Shown in pieces: positions 6,222 to 14,672 of a stretch of 37,044 nucleotides of DNA (within the stretch, counting starts at the first letter, position 1; each line of letters starts with the position of its first letter). The position numbers were made by a program, and so were the translations under genes. A model generated the notes under the pieces. The model saw only the letters and a program-made list of their open reading frames with translations, searched no databases and was not told where the DNA came from. This stretch comes from Kitasatospora sp. MBT63. GTDB lineage: Bacteria > Actinomycetota > Actinomycetes > Streptomycetales > Streptomycetaceae. Where the stretch lies: assembly GCF_000710465.2 (NCBI RefSeq), contig NZ_JAIZ01000005.1:1-37044 (forward strand), written 5' to 3'.

Positions 6222-8483
6222 ATGGCACCTCAGCGAACCACGGGATCAGCGCTCGGAAAGGCGAGCCTCGGGATCAAGTTCCTGGGCGGCAGCGTGCTGG
6301 CCGGCGTACTGGTCGCCGGCATGGCCCTGCCGGCGGTCGGCGCGCTCGGGCTCACGGCCAAGGACACGGCCGACAGCTTCGACAGCATCCCCGCCGACTT
6401 CAAGACCCCCACCCTCTCCCAGGCGTCGTCCATCTACGACGCCAAGGGCGGGCTGATCGCCAAGGTGTACGACCGGGACCGCACCATCCTCACCGCGGAC
6501 CAGATGGCACCGATCATGCGCAAGGCGCAGGTGGACATCGAGGACGCCCGGTTCTACGAGCACGGCGCGGTCGACCTCAAGGGCGTGCTGCGCGCCGCCA
6601 CCAAGAACGCCGAGGCCGGTTCCGCGACCCAGGGTGCCTCCACGCTGACCCAGCAGTACGTGAAGAACGTCTTCGTCGAGCAGGCCGGCGACGACCAGGC
6701 GGCGTTCCTGGAGGCGACCAAGAAGAGCCTGGGCCGCAAGATCCAGGAACTGAAGTACGCCATCAAGCTGGAGGAGGACCTGACCAAGGATCAGATCCTC
6801 ACCAACTACCTCAACATCACCTTCTACGGTCACCAGGCGTACGGCATCGAGGCGGCGTCCAACCGCTACTTCAGCAAGAGCGCCAAGGACCTGACCATCC
6901 CCGAGGCCGCCATGCTGGCCGGCCTGGTGCAGAACCCGACGGCGTACGACCCGGTGCTGCACCCGCAGGCGGCCCAGACCCGGCGCAACACCGTGATCAG
7001 CAAGCTGCTGGAGTTCAAGCACATCACCCCGGAGGAGGCGAAGGCCGCCACCGACGCGCCGCTGGGGATCAAGTACAACGAGCCGCTGAACGGCTGCATC
7101 ACCGCGCAGGCGGGCATGGGCTTCTTCTGCGACTACGTCCGCCGGGTGGTCAAGCAGGACCCGGTGTTCGGCAAGACCGCCACCGACCGGCAGAAGCTGT
7201 GGAGCCAGGGCGGCCTGAAGATCTACACCACCATCGACCCGGACAAGCAGGCCGCCGCGTTCAACGCGGTGACCAAGAAGGTCTACGTGACCGACGCGGT
7301 CTCGGCCGCGGCCACCATGGTCAAGCCGGGCACCGGTGAGATCCTCGCGATGGCGCAGACCCGGCCGTACGGCCTGGACGGCAAGCAGAACCAGACCGTC
7401 CTCAACTACAACGTCGACGCCGCGATGGGCGGCGGCAACGGCTTCTCCCCCGGCTCGACCTTCAAGCCGATCCTGGCCGCGGCCGCCCTGGAGTCGGGCG
7501 TGCCGATCACCCAGGAGTTCCCGTCCCCGCACGACATGGACTACCCGTCCATGAGCACCTGCGAGGGCACCTGGAAGAACGACACCCGCAAGCCCGCCAC
7601 GGTCGAGAACGAGTCGGCCAGCGAGATCGGGCCGTTCTCCATGAAGGACGCCATGGCGAAGTCGGTCAACACCTACTTCGTGCAGATGGAGCAGCAGGTC
7701 GGCCTCTGCCCGATGAAGCAGATGGCGGACAAGCTCGGCATCCGCAACAAGGCCAACGGCAAGCCGATGGAGCAGGTCCCCTCGATGGTGCTCGGCACCC
7801 AGGAGGTCTCCCCGCTGACCATGGCCAACGTCTACGCCACCTTCGCCGCGCGCGGCATGTACTGCACCCCGATCGCGATCACCTCGATGGTCGCGGCGGA
7901 CGGCAAGAAGCTGGACGTGCCGAAGGCCAACTGCAACCAGGTGATGTCCCAGTCCACCGCGGACGGCGTCACCACCCTGCTGCTCGGCGTGACCGAGAAG
8001 GGCACCGGCTCCTCGCTCGGCCTCGACGGCGGCCGCCAGATCGCCGGCAAGACCGGTACCACCGACAACCGGTACGCGGCCTGGTTCACCGGCTTCACCC
8101 CGGAGCTGTCCACCTCGGTGTGGCTCGGCGGCACCACCGGCAACGTCTCGATGAAGAACATCAAGATCGGCGGCAAGTACTTCAGCGCCGTCTACGGCGC
8201 CGACGGCCCCGGCCCGATCTGGCAGCTGGCGATGAACGACGCGCTGGACGGCACCGCGAAGTCCACCTTCCACACCGTCAACATCCCGGTGCCGCAGACC
8301 CCGGTCACCCCGCCGACCGACGGTGCCTCGCCGCCCTCGGGTGACGCGGCCACCACGGCCGGCACCAACGGCGGCTTCACCTTCCCGCCGATCTTCGGCA
8401 CCGACGGCGGCCTCGTCAACGGCGGTGGCGGGAACGGGAACGGCGGCAACAACGGCGGTGCCACCGGTGGCCGCCGCCACTGA
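6222..8483 (+). CDS. class A penicillin-binding protein (transglycosylase/transpeptidase)
   Basis: This 753-residue bifunctional peptidoglycan synthase has a cytoplasmic N-terminus and one membrane anchor (about 18-44). The GT51 glycosyltransferase domain follows, with catalytic Glu107 in VDIEDARFYEHG and the GASTLTQQYVKN motif near 138-149. The transpeptidase domain contains all three penicilloyl-serine motifs: SxxK at Ser412-Lys415 (STFK), SxN at Ser481-Asn483, and KTGT at 610-613. The last 70 residues are Pro/Thr- then Gly/Asn-rich. It is the counterpart of SCO3580 and mycobacterial PonA2, both next to a wblA/whiB4 gene. AGGG lies about 8 nt before the ATG. The divergent arrangement with wblA suggests shared control during development or envelope stress. 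Confidence 0.96.
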   Translation: MAPQRTTGSALGKASLGIKFLGGSVLAGVLVAGMALPAVGALGLTAKDTADSFDSIPADFKTPTLSQASSIYDAKGGLIAKVYDRDRTILTADQMAPIMRKAQVDIEDARFYEHGAVDLKGVLRAATKNAEAGSATQGASTLTQQYVKNVFVEQAGDDQAAFLEATKKSLGRKIQELKYAIKLEEDLTKDQILTNYLNITFYGHQAYGIEAASNRYFSKSAKDLTIPEAAMLAGLVQNPTAYDPVLHPQAAQTRRNTVISKLLEFKHITPEEAKAATDAPLGIKYNEPLNGCITAQAGMGFFCDYVRRVVKQDPVFGKTATDRQKLWSQGGLKIYTTIDPDKQAAAFNAVTKKVYVTDAVSAAATMVKPGTGEILAMAQTRPYGLDGKQNQTVLNYNVDAAMGGGNGFSPGSTFKPILAAAALESGVPITQEFPSPHDMDYPSMSTCEGTWKNDTRKPATVENESASEIGPFSMKDAMAKSVNTYFVQMEQQVGLCPMKQMADKLGIRNKANGKPMEQVPSMVLGTQEVSPLTMANVYATFAARGMYCTPIAITSMVAADGKKLDVPKANCNQVMSQSTADGVTTLLLGVTEKGTGSSLGLDGGRQIAGKTGTTDNRYAAWFTGFTPELSTSVWLGGTTGNVSMKNIKIGGKYFSAVYGADGPGPIWQLAMNDALDGTAKSTFHTVNIPVPQTPVTPPTDGASPPSGDAATTAGTNGGFTFPPIFGTDGGLVNGGGGNGNGGNNGGATGGRRH

Positions 8484-8511
8484 CCGCCGTCCCCCACGGT
8501 GTGACCTGAAC

Positions 8512-8558
8512 AACGCCCGAGGGCGGCTCCCGGAGTCCGGGAGCCGCCCTCGGGCGTT
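8512..8558. terminator. strong bidirectional terminator hairpin
   Basis: A perfect 22-bp inverted repeat (arms 8512-8533 and 8537-8558, 3-nt loop) begins with AACGCCCGAG and ends in GCGTTTG. It lies 28 nt after the PBP stop and before the convergent YqeY-like gene, so it should terminate both. Confidence 0.9.
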
Positions 8559-8593
8559 TGCGGTGCGCGGCCGGTGCGACCTGTGCGGCGGGC

Positions 8594-8620
8594 GCGACCT
8601 GTGCGACCTGTGCGACCTGT
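8594..8620. repeat. 9-bp tandem repeat
   Basis: Three exact copies of gcgacctgt stand head to tail, with a fourth displaced copy at 8576-8584. The repeat is in the intergenic region just past the terminator and before the stop of the YqeY-like gene. It looks like slippage-prone filler with no evident role. Confidence 0.75.
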
Positions 8621-8654
8621 GTGGCGCCTCGGCGCCGGGTACGGCGGCTGCCGG

Positions 8655-9110
8655 TCAGCCCGCCAGCGCGGCCTTGATCGCGGCGGCCACCCGGCCGCCC
8701 TCGGCGCGGTCGCCGACCTTCGGACGGACCAGCTTCATCACCGCGCCCATCGCCTGCGGCCCGGTGGCCCCGCTCTCGGCCACCGCCGCGGCGACGATCG
8801 CGGTCAGCTCCTCGTCCGAGAGCTGCTGCGGCAGGTACTGCGCCAGCACCTCGCCCTCGGCCCGCTCACGGGCGGCCGACTCGGTGCGGCCGGCCTGCTC
8901 GAAGGCCTCGGCGGCCTCCCGGCGCTTCTTCGCCTCCCGGACCACGACCTTGAGCACCTCGCTGTCGGAGAGCTCGCGCTTCGACTTGCCGGACACCTCC
9001 TCCGCGGTGACCGCCGACAGCGTCAGCCGGATGGTGGAGGAGCGCAGCTCGTCCCGGGCCCTGATCGCAGCCGTCAGGTCCTCCTGCAGCTGCTGCTTAA
9101 GCGTTGTCAT
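8655..9110 (-). CDS. GatB/YqeY domain-containing protein
   Basis: This 151-residue cytoplasmic protein matches the YqeY family, which resembles the C-terminal helical domain of GatB, the amidotransferase subunit that binds tRNA. Typical blocks are TTLKQQLQEDLTAAIRARDE at the N-terminus, REAKKRREAAEAF in the middle, LAQYLPQQLSDEEL near residue 95, and GAVMKLVRPKVGDRAEGGRV near the C-terminus. Its exact role is unknown; a link to tRNA or amidation is family-based inference only. The start at 9110 is chosen because homology begins there; the frame stays open upstream to 9338, but that part is unlike the family. No strong ribosome binding site is seen. Confidence 0.93.
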   Translation of the reverse strand: MTTLKQQLQEDLTAAIRARDELRSSTIRLTLSAVTAEEVSGKSKRELSDSEVLKVVVREAKKRREAAEAFEQAGRTESAARERAEGEVLAQYLPQQLSDEELTAIVAAAVAESGATGPQAMGAVMKLVRPKVGDRAEGGRVAAAIKAALAG

Positions 9111-9297
9111 GCCGACGAGTGTGGCATCCGCCCAGGTCCGGCGCTCCCCATTAAGCCCCCGGCCGGGAAAAGGTCCGCAGCGATGGCCACCCCACGGGCA
9201 CCCCGCGGAGCCCGGCGCCGGACTCCGCGGCTCGCTCGGCAGAGCGGTGACCACCTGCGCGTTCGGCGGTTGATCCACTGTCTGAGAGCATGGACCG

Positions 9298-10239
9298 ATG
9301 CGACCGCTGTACTCCGTCCCGCTCGGAATCGCCGCCACCGGCGCCGCCTGCCTCGCCTACTCCGCCGGGTACGAGGTCCGCTCGTTCCGGCTGCGCCGGG
9401 TCGAGGTCCCGATCCTGCCGCGCGGCGCGCGGCCGATCCGGGTGCTCCAGATCTCCGACATCCACATGGTCTCCGGGCAGGGCAAGAAGCAGCGCTGGCT
9501 GCAGAGCCTGGCCGGCCTGCGGCCCGACCTGGTGGTCAACACCGGCGACAACCTCTCCGACCCGCTCGGCGTGCCCGCCACCCTGGACGCGCTCGGCCCG
9601 CTGATGGAGTTCCCGGGCGTCTACGTCTTCGGCTCCAACGACTACTACGGCCCGGCCCGCAAGAGCCCGACCCGCTACCTGAGCGCCCTGCGCAGCGGCA
9701 TCCACGGGCTCAACAACCCGGACGGCACCGGGCGCCGCGGCATCACCGGCGCCGTCCACAACCCGTGGCAGAAGCTGCGCGACGGCTTCGACGAGGCCGG
9801 CTGGCTGAACCTCACCAACACCCGCGGCCGGCTCACCCTGGCCGGGCTGGACGTCGAGTTCACCGGCCTGGACGACCCGCACATCCGGCACGACCGCTAC
9901 GAGAAGGTGGCCGGCGGCCCGTCCCCCGACGCCGACCTCTCGCTCGCCGTGGTGCACGCCCCGTACCTGCGCGTGCTGGACGCCTTCGCCGCCGACCGGT
10001 ACCCGCTGATACTGGCGGGCCACACCCACGGCGGCCAGCTCTGCATCCCCTTCTACGGCGCCCTGGTCACCAACTGCGACCTGGACACCGGCCGGGTCAA
10101 GGGCCTGTCCACCCACCAGGCCGGCGGCCACCGCTCGTACCTGCACGTCTCGGCGGGCTGCGGCACCAACCGCTACACCCCGGTCCGCTTCGCCTGCCCG
10201 CCCGAGGCCACCCTGCTCACCCTCACACCCCGTCGCTGA
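9298..10239 (+). CDS. calcineurin-like metallophosphoesterase (YkuE-like)
   Basis: This 313-residue protein has an N-terminal hydrophobic segment (about 8-24) and then a metallophosphoesterase domain. The dinuclear metal-site motifs are in order: DIHMVSG with Asp54 and His56, TGDNLSD near 80, SNDYY in place of the usual GNHD/E near 115, and GHTHGGQ at 241-247. The Ser for Gly in the third motif is common in the YkuE-like branch, whose members hydrolyse phosphodiesters, including lipid substrates such as UDP-diacylglucosamine-like molecules. The substrate here is unknown. It probably sits at the membrane. The gene is monocistronic and followed by a tRNA gene. Confidence 0.92.
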   Translation: MRPLYSVPLGIAATGAACLAYSAGYEVRSFRLRRVEVPILPRGARPIRVLQISDIHMVSGQGKKQRWLQSLAGLRPDLVVNTGDNLSDPLGVPATLDALGPLMEFPGVYVFGSNDYYGPARKSPTRYLSALRSGIHGLNNPDGTGRRGITGAVHNPWQKLRDGFDEAGWLNLTNTRGRLTLAGLDVEFTGLDDPHIRHDRYEKVAGGPSPDADLSLAVVHAPYLRVLDAFAADRYPLILAGHTHGGQLCIPFYGALVTNCDLDTGRVKGLSTHQAGGHRSYLHVSAGCGTNRYTPVRFACPPEATLLTLTPRR

Positions 10240-10278
10240 CCCCCGCCGACCTGCGAGGACGCCCTCCAGGGAATCGGA

Positions 10279-10308
10279 TTTCGTCTCTCGGCGCGCGTCC
10301 GGTAGAGT
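10279..10308 (+). promoter_or_regulatory. possible tRNA-Pro promoter
   Basis: TTTCGT (10279-10284), an 18-nt spacer and TAGAGT (10303-10308) lie upstream of the tRNA at a suitable distance (about 40 nt). The -10 resembles sigma-HrdB promoters; the -35 is a poor match. Confidence 0.4.
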
Positions 10309-10349
10309 TCTACTCGTTGCGCCGGAGACGGAAGCAACAACAGCAGGAC

Positions 10350-10423
<74 letters not shown>

Positions 10424-10430
10424 CCCAGTG

Positions 10431-10466
10431 CAGAGGGCCCGTCAGAGAGATCTGACGGGCCCTCTG
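10431..10466 (+). terminator. tRNA-Pro terminator
   Basis: A perfect 16-bp stem (10431-10446 with 10451-10466) and a GAGA tetraloop begin 8 nt after the tRNA. The stem starts CAGAGGGCCCGTCAGA. It is followed by TCGTTGTG rather than a T-run. Confidence 0.93.
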
Positions 10467-10526
10467 TCGTTGTGCCCGCATGCGGGCCCGCGGCCCCGCC
10501 GGGCGGGGCGCGCCTCCCCCGCCGCC

Positions 10527-11537
10527 CTACCGGCCGGCCTCGCCGTCGCGGAACCAGGCCGGGAGGGTCTCGGTCGACTCCCGCCAGGCGAGCGGGATGC
10601 CGGCCGTGCCGACCCGGGCGGCGACGATGCCGCCGACGATGGCGCAGGTGGTGTCGACGTCACCGCCCACCGAGGCGCAGGCCCGGAGTGCGCCCTCGTA
10701 GTCCGTCGGGTGGGCGGCCGCGCACCACAGGGCGAACGGCACGGTGTCCACGGCGCTCACCTGCCGGCCGTTGCCGAGCCGGTGGGCGGCCAGTTCGGCG
10801 TACGGCTGGTCGAGCAGGTCCCAGGCCTCCAACACCCCGTCGCGGACCCGGCTCGCGGGAGTGAGCCGGGTGACGGTGCTCAGCAGTTCGCCGCCGCTGA
10901 GCGGCGCCGTCCGGCCGCCGACCGCGACCGCCGCGGCGACCGCGACGGCGACCGCGCCCGCCACCGCCTCGGGGTGGGTGTGGGTCACCGTGGCCGAGCG
11001 GGCGGCCTGCCGGGCCGCGTGCTCGGGGTCGTCGGCGAGCAGGGCGCCGAGCGGCGCCACCCGCATCGCGGCGCCGTTGCCCCAGGACCCCTGTCCGTCG
11101 AACAGCCCGGCGGCCTGCTCGCGCCAGGAGGCGCCCTGCCGTACCAGGCGCAGCAGCCGGTTCATCGCGGGTCCGTAGCCGCGGTCGAAGTCGTGGTGCC
11201 GGGCGAAGGACTGTGCGAGCGCGTCCTGATCCAGTGCCCCGTCCTGATCGGCCGCCCCGTCCTGATCGGCCGCCCCGTCCTGATCGGCTGCCCCGTCCTG
11301 ATCGGGCGCCCCGTCCCGGGCCGATACCCGCAGGACGGAGCAGGCCATCTCGGTGTCATCGGTCCACGGCCAGGGTGCCGGGGGCAGGCGGTGGGCCCGC
11401 AGGCCGGGGAGGTTCTCGGGGACGAAGTGCTGGGCACCGAAGGCGTCGCCGACGGCGAGTCCGTTGAGGCTGTCGTGAGCGGCGGCCCACGGGTCGGTGG
11501 GGACCGCAGGGAAGGAGGGACGGTCGGAGGAGGTCAT
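10527..11537 (-). CDS. ADP-ribosylglycohydrolase family protein
   Basis: This 336-residue protein belongs to the DraG/ARH family, Mg- or Mn-dependent hydrolases that remove ADP-ribose from proteins or small molecules. GLAVGDAFGA (about 26-35) and WTDDTEMA (58-65) form the first metal-binding segment, and GGDVDTTCAIVGG (291-303) supplies the C-terminal aspartates, so the metal site looks intact. Between them residues 75-105 are a tandem repeat of DGAADQ, coded by an 18-bp DNA repeat; it lies in a surface-loop position and is probably variable between strains. The gene stands alone after the tRNA terminator. No strong ribosome binding site is visible. The target is unknown. Confidence 0.92.
   Translation of the reverse strand: MTSSDRPSFPAVPTDPWAAAHDSLNGLAVGDAFGAQHFVPENLPGLRAHRLPPAPWPWTDDTEMACSVLRVSARDGAPDQDGAADQDGAADQDGAADQDGALDQDALAQSFARHHDFDRGYGPAMNRLLRLVRQGASWREQAAGLFDGQGSWGNGAAMRVAPLGALLADDPEHAARQAARSATVTHTHPEAVAGAVAVAVAAAVAVGGRTAPLSGGELLSTVTRLTPASRVRDGVLEAWDLLDQPYAELAAHRLGNGRQVSAVDTVPFALWCAAAHPTDYEGALRACASVGGDVDTTCAIVGGIVAARVGTAGIPLAWRESTETLPAWFRDGEAGR
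11236..11316. repeat. 18-bp in-frame tandem repeat coding DGAADQ
   Basis: Four near-identical units of gccccgtcctgatcggcc plus a partial fifth lie head to tail inside the ADP-ribosylglycohydrolase gene. The unit length of 18 bp keeps the reading frame, so copy-number change would only lengthen or shorten an acidic linker. Confidence 0.92.
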
Positions 11538-11672
11538 CGGCCGTCATGGTGCCCCAGTTCGGGCCGGCCGGCGACCGGTTATTCGGCTCGTCCCGCAGGC
11601 GCCCCCGGCGCTCATCCGGCAGCGGGTACCGGGACCGCTGCGCCATCCGGTGGGCCCGGGCACCGTCGGGTG

Positions 11673-12179
11673 TCAGCCGTCCGGGTGGAAGGCCCAGCGG
11701 GTCGGGGAGCCGGTGAAGTCCTCCTGGAGGAGCCCGAACACCTCGGTGGGCCGCACCCGGAAGACGGAGTTGACCTCCGGATCGAGGAAGTCGAGGGCGT
11801 AGTCGGTGCGGTACTTGGCGTTGAGCGCGGCCAGGAAGGCGCCGATCGCGTCCGGTTCGGTGACGGTCGCGGCCCGGCCCTCCAGGACGACCGGCTCGTG
11901 CGGGTTCTCGGTGGCGAGGACGCAGTCGGCGCGGTGGGCGAGGTTGCGGGCCTTGCGGGAGGCCCGGCTGCTGCTGAACCACAGCGCCCGCTCCAGCCAG
12001 ACGCCCCACACCGGCATGGTGTGCGGCCGCCCGTCGGGCCGGACGGTGGAGAGCCAGTAGTCGTGCGAGCCGGTGAGCTGCCGTTCCGCCCAGGACCACG
12101 GCAGCAGCCCGGTGCCCTGGTCCGCGGGCAGGATTCCGTAGCCGGGCATGTGGGGCCGGTACGCGACCGGGTCGGCCAT
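11673..12179 (-). CDS. pyridoxamine 5'-phosphate oxidase-like (PPOX/FDOR) protein
   Basis: This 168-residue protein has the split-barrel flavin/F420-binding fold. Recognisable segments are HDYWLSTVRPDGRPHTMPVWGVW (first strands, read as HDYWLSTVRP then DGRPHTMPVWGVW), FSSSRASRKARNL and VVLEGRAATV. The pattern SSRASRKARNL is typical of members that bind FMN or F420 phosphate. It is probably a small cytosolic oxidoreductase of unknown substrate. The ATG at 12179 is chosen because GGAGGTGG precedes it by a few bases; an ATG at 12212 has no such site. It faces away from the secreted beta-helix gene across a 230-nt gap. Confidence 0.87.
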   Translation of the reverse strand: MADPVAYRPHMPGYGILPADQGTGLLPWSWAERQLTGSHDYWLSTVRPDGRPHTMPVWGVWLERALWFSSSRASRKARNLAHRADCVLATENPHEPVVLEGRAATVTEPDAIGAFLAALNAKYRTDYALDFLDPEVNSVFRVRPTEVFGLLQEDFTGSPTRWAFHPDG

Positions 12180-12409
12180 GGGACCACCTCCGTACGACGG
12201 GCCTGCCGCCACTGGGCACGGTAGCCGGGCGCGCCCCGCCGGGCCTCGCAGGCGCGCGCCCGTTCACCCCGGGGAATCGACCGGACACCTTGAGTGGCGG
12301 GGTGCCGGGATCGCCCATAGCTTCGATTCGGCGGCCGTGCACCCTGCCGGGCCCCGTCACGCCGCCACCCAAGGACTCATCCGGACCCCGGAAGGCAGGT
12401 CTCCACCCC

Positions 12410-13483
12410 ATGCCCACGCGACCGATCCACTACTGTGCGGGCCTCTCCGCAGCCCTGATCGCCGGCCTGGGGTCGGCTCCCCCCGCACACGCGGCCACGT
12501 GGCACCTGGTGCGGCCGGGCGAGTCGATCCAGCAGGCGGTCGACGCCGCCGCGCCCGGTGACGGCATCCAGCTGATGGCCGGTACCTACCGCGGCAGCGT
12601 CGCCGTCGGCACCGCGAACCTGACCATCCGCGGGGTGGGCGAGGCCACGGTACTCACCCCGGACGAGAGCGGCGCTGCCGCGACCGGCTCGGCCGCCGCG
12701 TGCGCCGCGGCCGGCCACGGGCTGTGCGTCACCGGCTCGGCGGCCGCGCCGGTGTCGGGCGTCCGGATCGAGGCGCTGACCCTGCGCGGGTTCCCGAAGA
12801 ACGGGCTGAACGCCTCGATGACCGACCGGCTGCGGGTGCGCGCCGTCCTCGCCGAGGGCAACGGCCAGCAGGGCATCAGCCAGGAGAAGTCCACCCGGGC
12901 GGAGGTGACGGGCAACCAGGCCAGGGACAACGGCCAGGCCGGCATCTTCCTGGCGAACGCCGCCAACGAGGAGGGCGGCGCCATCGACACCCAGGGCGCC
13001 CTGATCAGCGGGAACCGGCTGTCCGGCAACCGGATCGGGGTCGTCGTGCGCCGCGCCCGGGAGCTGACCGTCGAGCGCAACGACATCTCCGGGAACTGCG
13101 GCGGCGTCTTCGTCGTCGGCGACGAGGGCCTGCCCCGGGCCGGCGCGCTGAGCGTCGAGGACAACTACGTGCACGCGAACAACGCGTACTGCCCGCCCAA
13201 CCCCCGCCTCGACTTCATCCAGGGCACCGGGATCCTGCTCACCGGCGTGGAGGACACCCGGGTGACCGGCAACCGGGTGGAGGACAACGAGGGCGCCTCG
13301 CCGATGTCCGGCGGCATCGTGCTGTTCCGCAGCGTGGTCGGCACCCCGAGCTCCCGGGTCACCGTCGAGGGCAACACCGCGCTGCGCAACGGCCCGGCCG
13401 ATCTCGCGGACCGCGACACCGGTACGGACAACTCCTTCGCCCGCAACACCTGCCGCACCTCCGAGCCCGCCGGCCACTGCTGA
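12410..13483 (+). CDS. secreted right-handed beta-helix repeat protein
   Basis: This 357-residue protein has a Sec signal peptide (hydrophobic core 9-22) with an AxA cleavage site after APPAHA at residue 28. The mature start GESIQQAVDAAAPGD and GTYRGSVAV is the classic entry into NosD/pectate-lyase-like parallel beta-helices. At least five coils with the TGN/SGN-x-ANG pattern follow (for example VTGNQARDNGQAGIFL, ISGNRLSGNRIGV, VTGNRVEDNEG). Such folds bind or cleave polysaccharides; no catalytic residues can be assigned here. GGAAGG lies about 14 nt upstream of the ATG. It precedes the methyltransferase gene on the same strand, with a hairpin between them, so co-transcription is uncertain. 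Confidence 0.88.
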   Translation: MPTRPIHYCAGLSAALIAGLGSAPPAHAATWHLVRPGESIQQAVDAAAPGDGIQLMAGTYRGSVAVGTANLTIRGVGEATVLTPDESGAAATGSAAACAAAGHGLCVTGSAAAPVSGVRIEALTLRGFPKNGLNASMTDRLRVRAVLAEGNGQQGISQEKSTRAEVTGNQARDNGQAGIFLANAANEEGGAIDTQGALISGNRLSGNRIGVVVRRARELTVERNDISGNCGGVFVVGDEGLPRAGALSVEDNYVHANNAYCPPNPRLDFIQGTGILLTGVEDTRVTGNRVEDNEGASPMSGGIVLFRSVVGTPSSRVTVEGNTALRNGPADLADRDTGTDNSFARNTCRTSEPAGHC

Positions 13484-13539
13484 ACCTCCACAGGCAGGCC
13501 CCGCCGCCGGTCCGCTGTTCCGCCGACCGCCGAAGCCCC

Positions 13540-13563
13540 GCCGTCCGGCCCCGGCCGGACGGC
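13540..13563 (+). terminator. hairpin between beta-helix and methyltransferase genes
   Basis: GCCGTCCGGC (13540-13549), a 4-nt loop and GCCGGACGGC (13554-13563) form a perfect 10-bp stem, 57 nt after the beta-helix stop and 24 nt before the methyltransferase ATG. It may terminate the upstream gene or attenuate read-through. Confidence 0.6.
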
Positions 13564-13587
13564 GCCCACCATGAGAGAGCTGGCCCG

Positions 13588-14661
13588 ATGACCACCACCG
13601 CACAGCCCCCGACCGCCGCACAGCCCCCGACCGGCACCGCCCAGCCCGTCTCCCCGCAGGCCGCGATGCGCCTGCGGGAGCTGGTCTTCGGCGCGGCCTG
13701 CGCCGCCGCCGTCCGCGCGGCCGCCTCGCTGGGCGTCGCCGACGCGCTCGGCGAGCAGCCCATGACGGTCACCGAACTCGCCGCGGCCGTCGAGGCCGAG
13801 CCCCGGCCGCTGCGCCGGCTGCTGCGCGCGCTGTCCTGCTACGGGGTGTTCACCGAGACGGACGACGACCGCTACGCGCACACCGACATGTCCCGCCAGC
13901 TGCGGGTGGACGCGCCGAACAGCCTGCACTACATCGCCCTGTGGTGCACCGAGCCGTGGACCTGGCAGGCCTGGCCGCGCCTGGACGAGGCGGTGCGCAC
14001 CGGCCGGAACATCTTCCCGGAGCTCTACGGCAAGGAGTTCTTCGAGTACCTGCACGACGACGCGGGCGACTCGGCCCGGGTGTTCAACAACGCGATGACC
14101 AGTTCCAGCCGCCAGTCGGCGGCCGAGCTCGCGGCCTTCCTCGACCTCGACGGGGTCTCCAGCGTCGTCGACATCGGCGGCGGCCAGGGCCACGTGATCG
14201 CCAGCCTGCTGGAGAAGCACCCCGGCCTGCACGGCACCCTGCTCGACCTGCCGCAGGTGGTCGCCAACGCCGATGCCCGGCTGCAGCCGGGCGGTTCGCT
14301 GGCGGACCGGGCTCGGCTGGTGCCGGGTGACTGCCGGGCCGAGATCCCGGTCCGGGCGGACCTCTACATCATCAAGAACATCCTGGAGTGGGACGACGAG
14401 AGCACCCGCCGCACCCTGCGCAACGTGGTCTCCGCCGCCGCTCCCGGCGCCCGGGTGGTGGTGGTCGAGAACCTGGTCGACGACAGCCCGTCGATGCGTT
14501 TCACCACCGCGATGGACCTGATGCTGCTGCTCAACGTCGGCGGTGCGAAGCACTCCCGGGAGAGCATGCTCGCGCTGATGACGGAGGCCGGTCTGCAGGT
14601 GCGTGACGTACGGCCGGTCAACCCGTACCTGCACGCCTTCGAGAGCACCGTGCCCGCCTGA
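13588..14661 (+). CDS. O-methyltransferase-family protein lacking the usual catalytic His
   Basis: This 357-residue protein belongs to the small-molecule O-methyltransferase family (PF00891 type) common in aromatic polyketide pathways. Residues 25-105 form the winged-helix dimerisation domain. The SAM-binding motif is DIGGGQGH at 195-202, followed by LLDLPQV and the acidic GDC turn. At the site where family members have LHDWDD, this protein reads NILEWDDE: the His-Asp pair is replaced by a single Glu267. The catalytic base of the plant enzymes is therefore absent, and the protein may be a slow methyltransferase or have another activity, as RdmB does. GAGAGAG precedes the ATG. It points towards the pigment operon and could tailor its product, though it is not in that operon. 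Confidence 0.88.
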   Translation: MTTTAQPPTAAQPPTGTAQPVSPQAAMRLRELVFGAACAAAVRAAASLGVADALGEQPMTVTELAAAVEAEPRPLRRLLRALSCYGVFTETDDDRYAHTDMSRQLRVDAPNSLHYIALWCTEPWTWQAWPRLDEAVRTGRNIFPELYGKEFFEYLHDDAGDSARVFNNAMTSSSRQSAAELAAFLDLDGVSSVVDIGGGQGHVIASLLEKHPGLHGTLLDLPQVVANADARLQPGGSLADRARLVPGDCRAEIPVRADLYIIKNILEWDDESTRRTLRNVVSAAAPGARVVVVENLVDDSPSMRFTTAMDLMLLLNVGGAKHSRESMLALMTEAGLQVRDVRPVNPYLHAFESTVPA

Positions 14662-14672
14662 GTCCGGCCCCC

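Noticed and set aside
6246..8513. 755-codon open frame antisense to the PBP gene
   Set aside because: Its product is a Val/Gly/Arg/His-rich sequence without any domain, a by-product of GC-rich codon use; the plus-strand PBP has all catalytic motifs.
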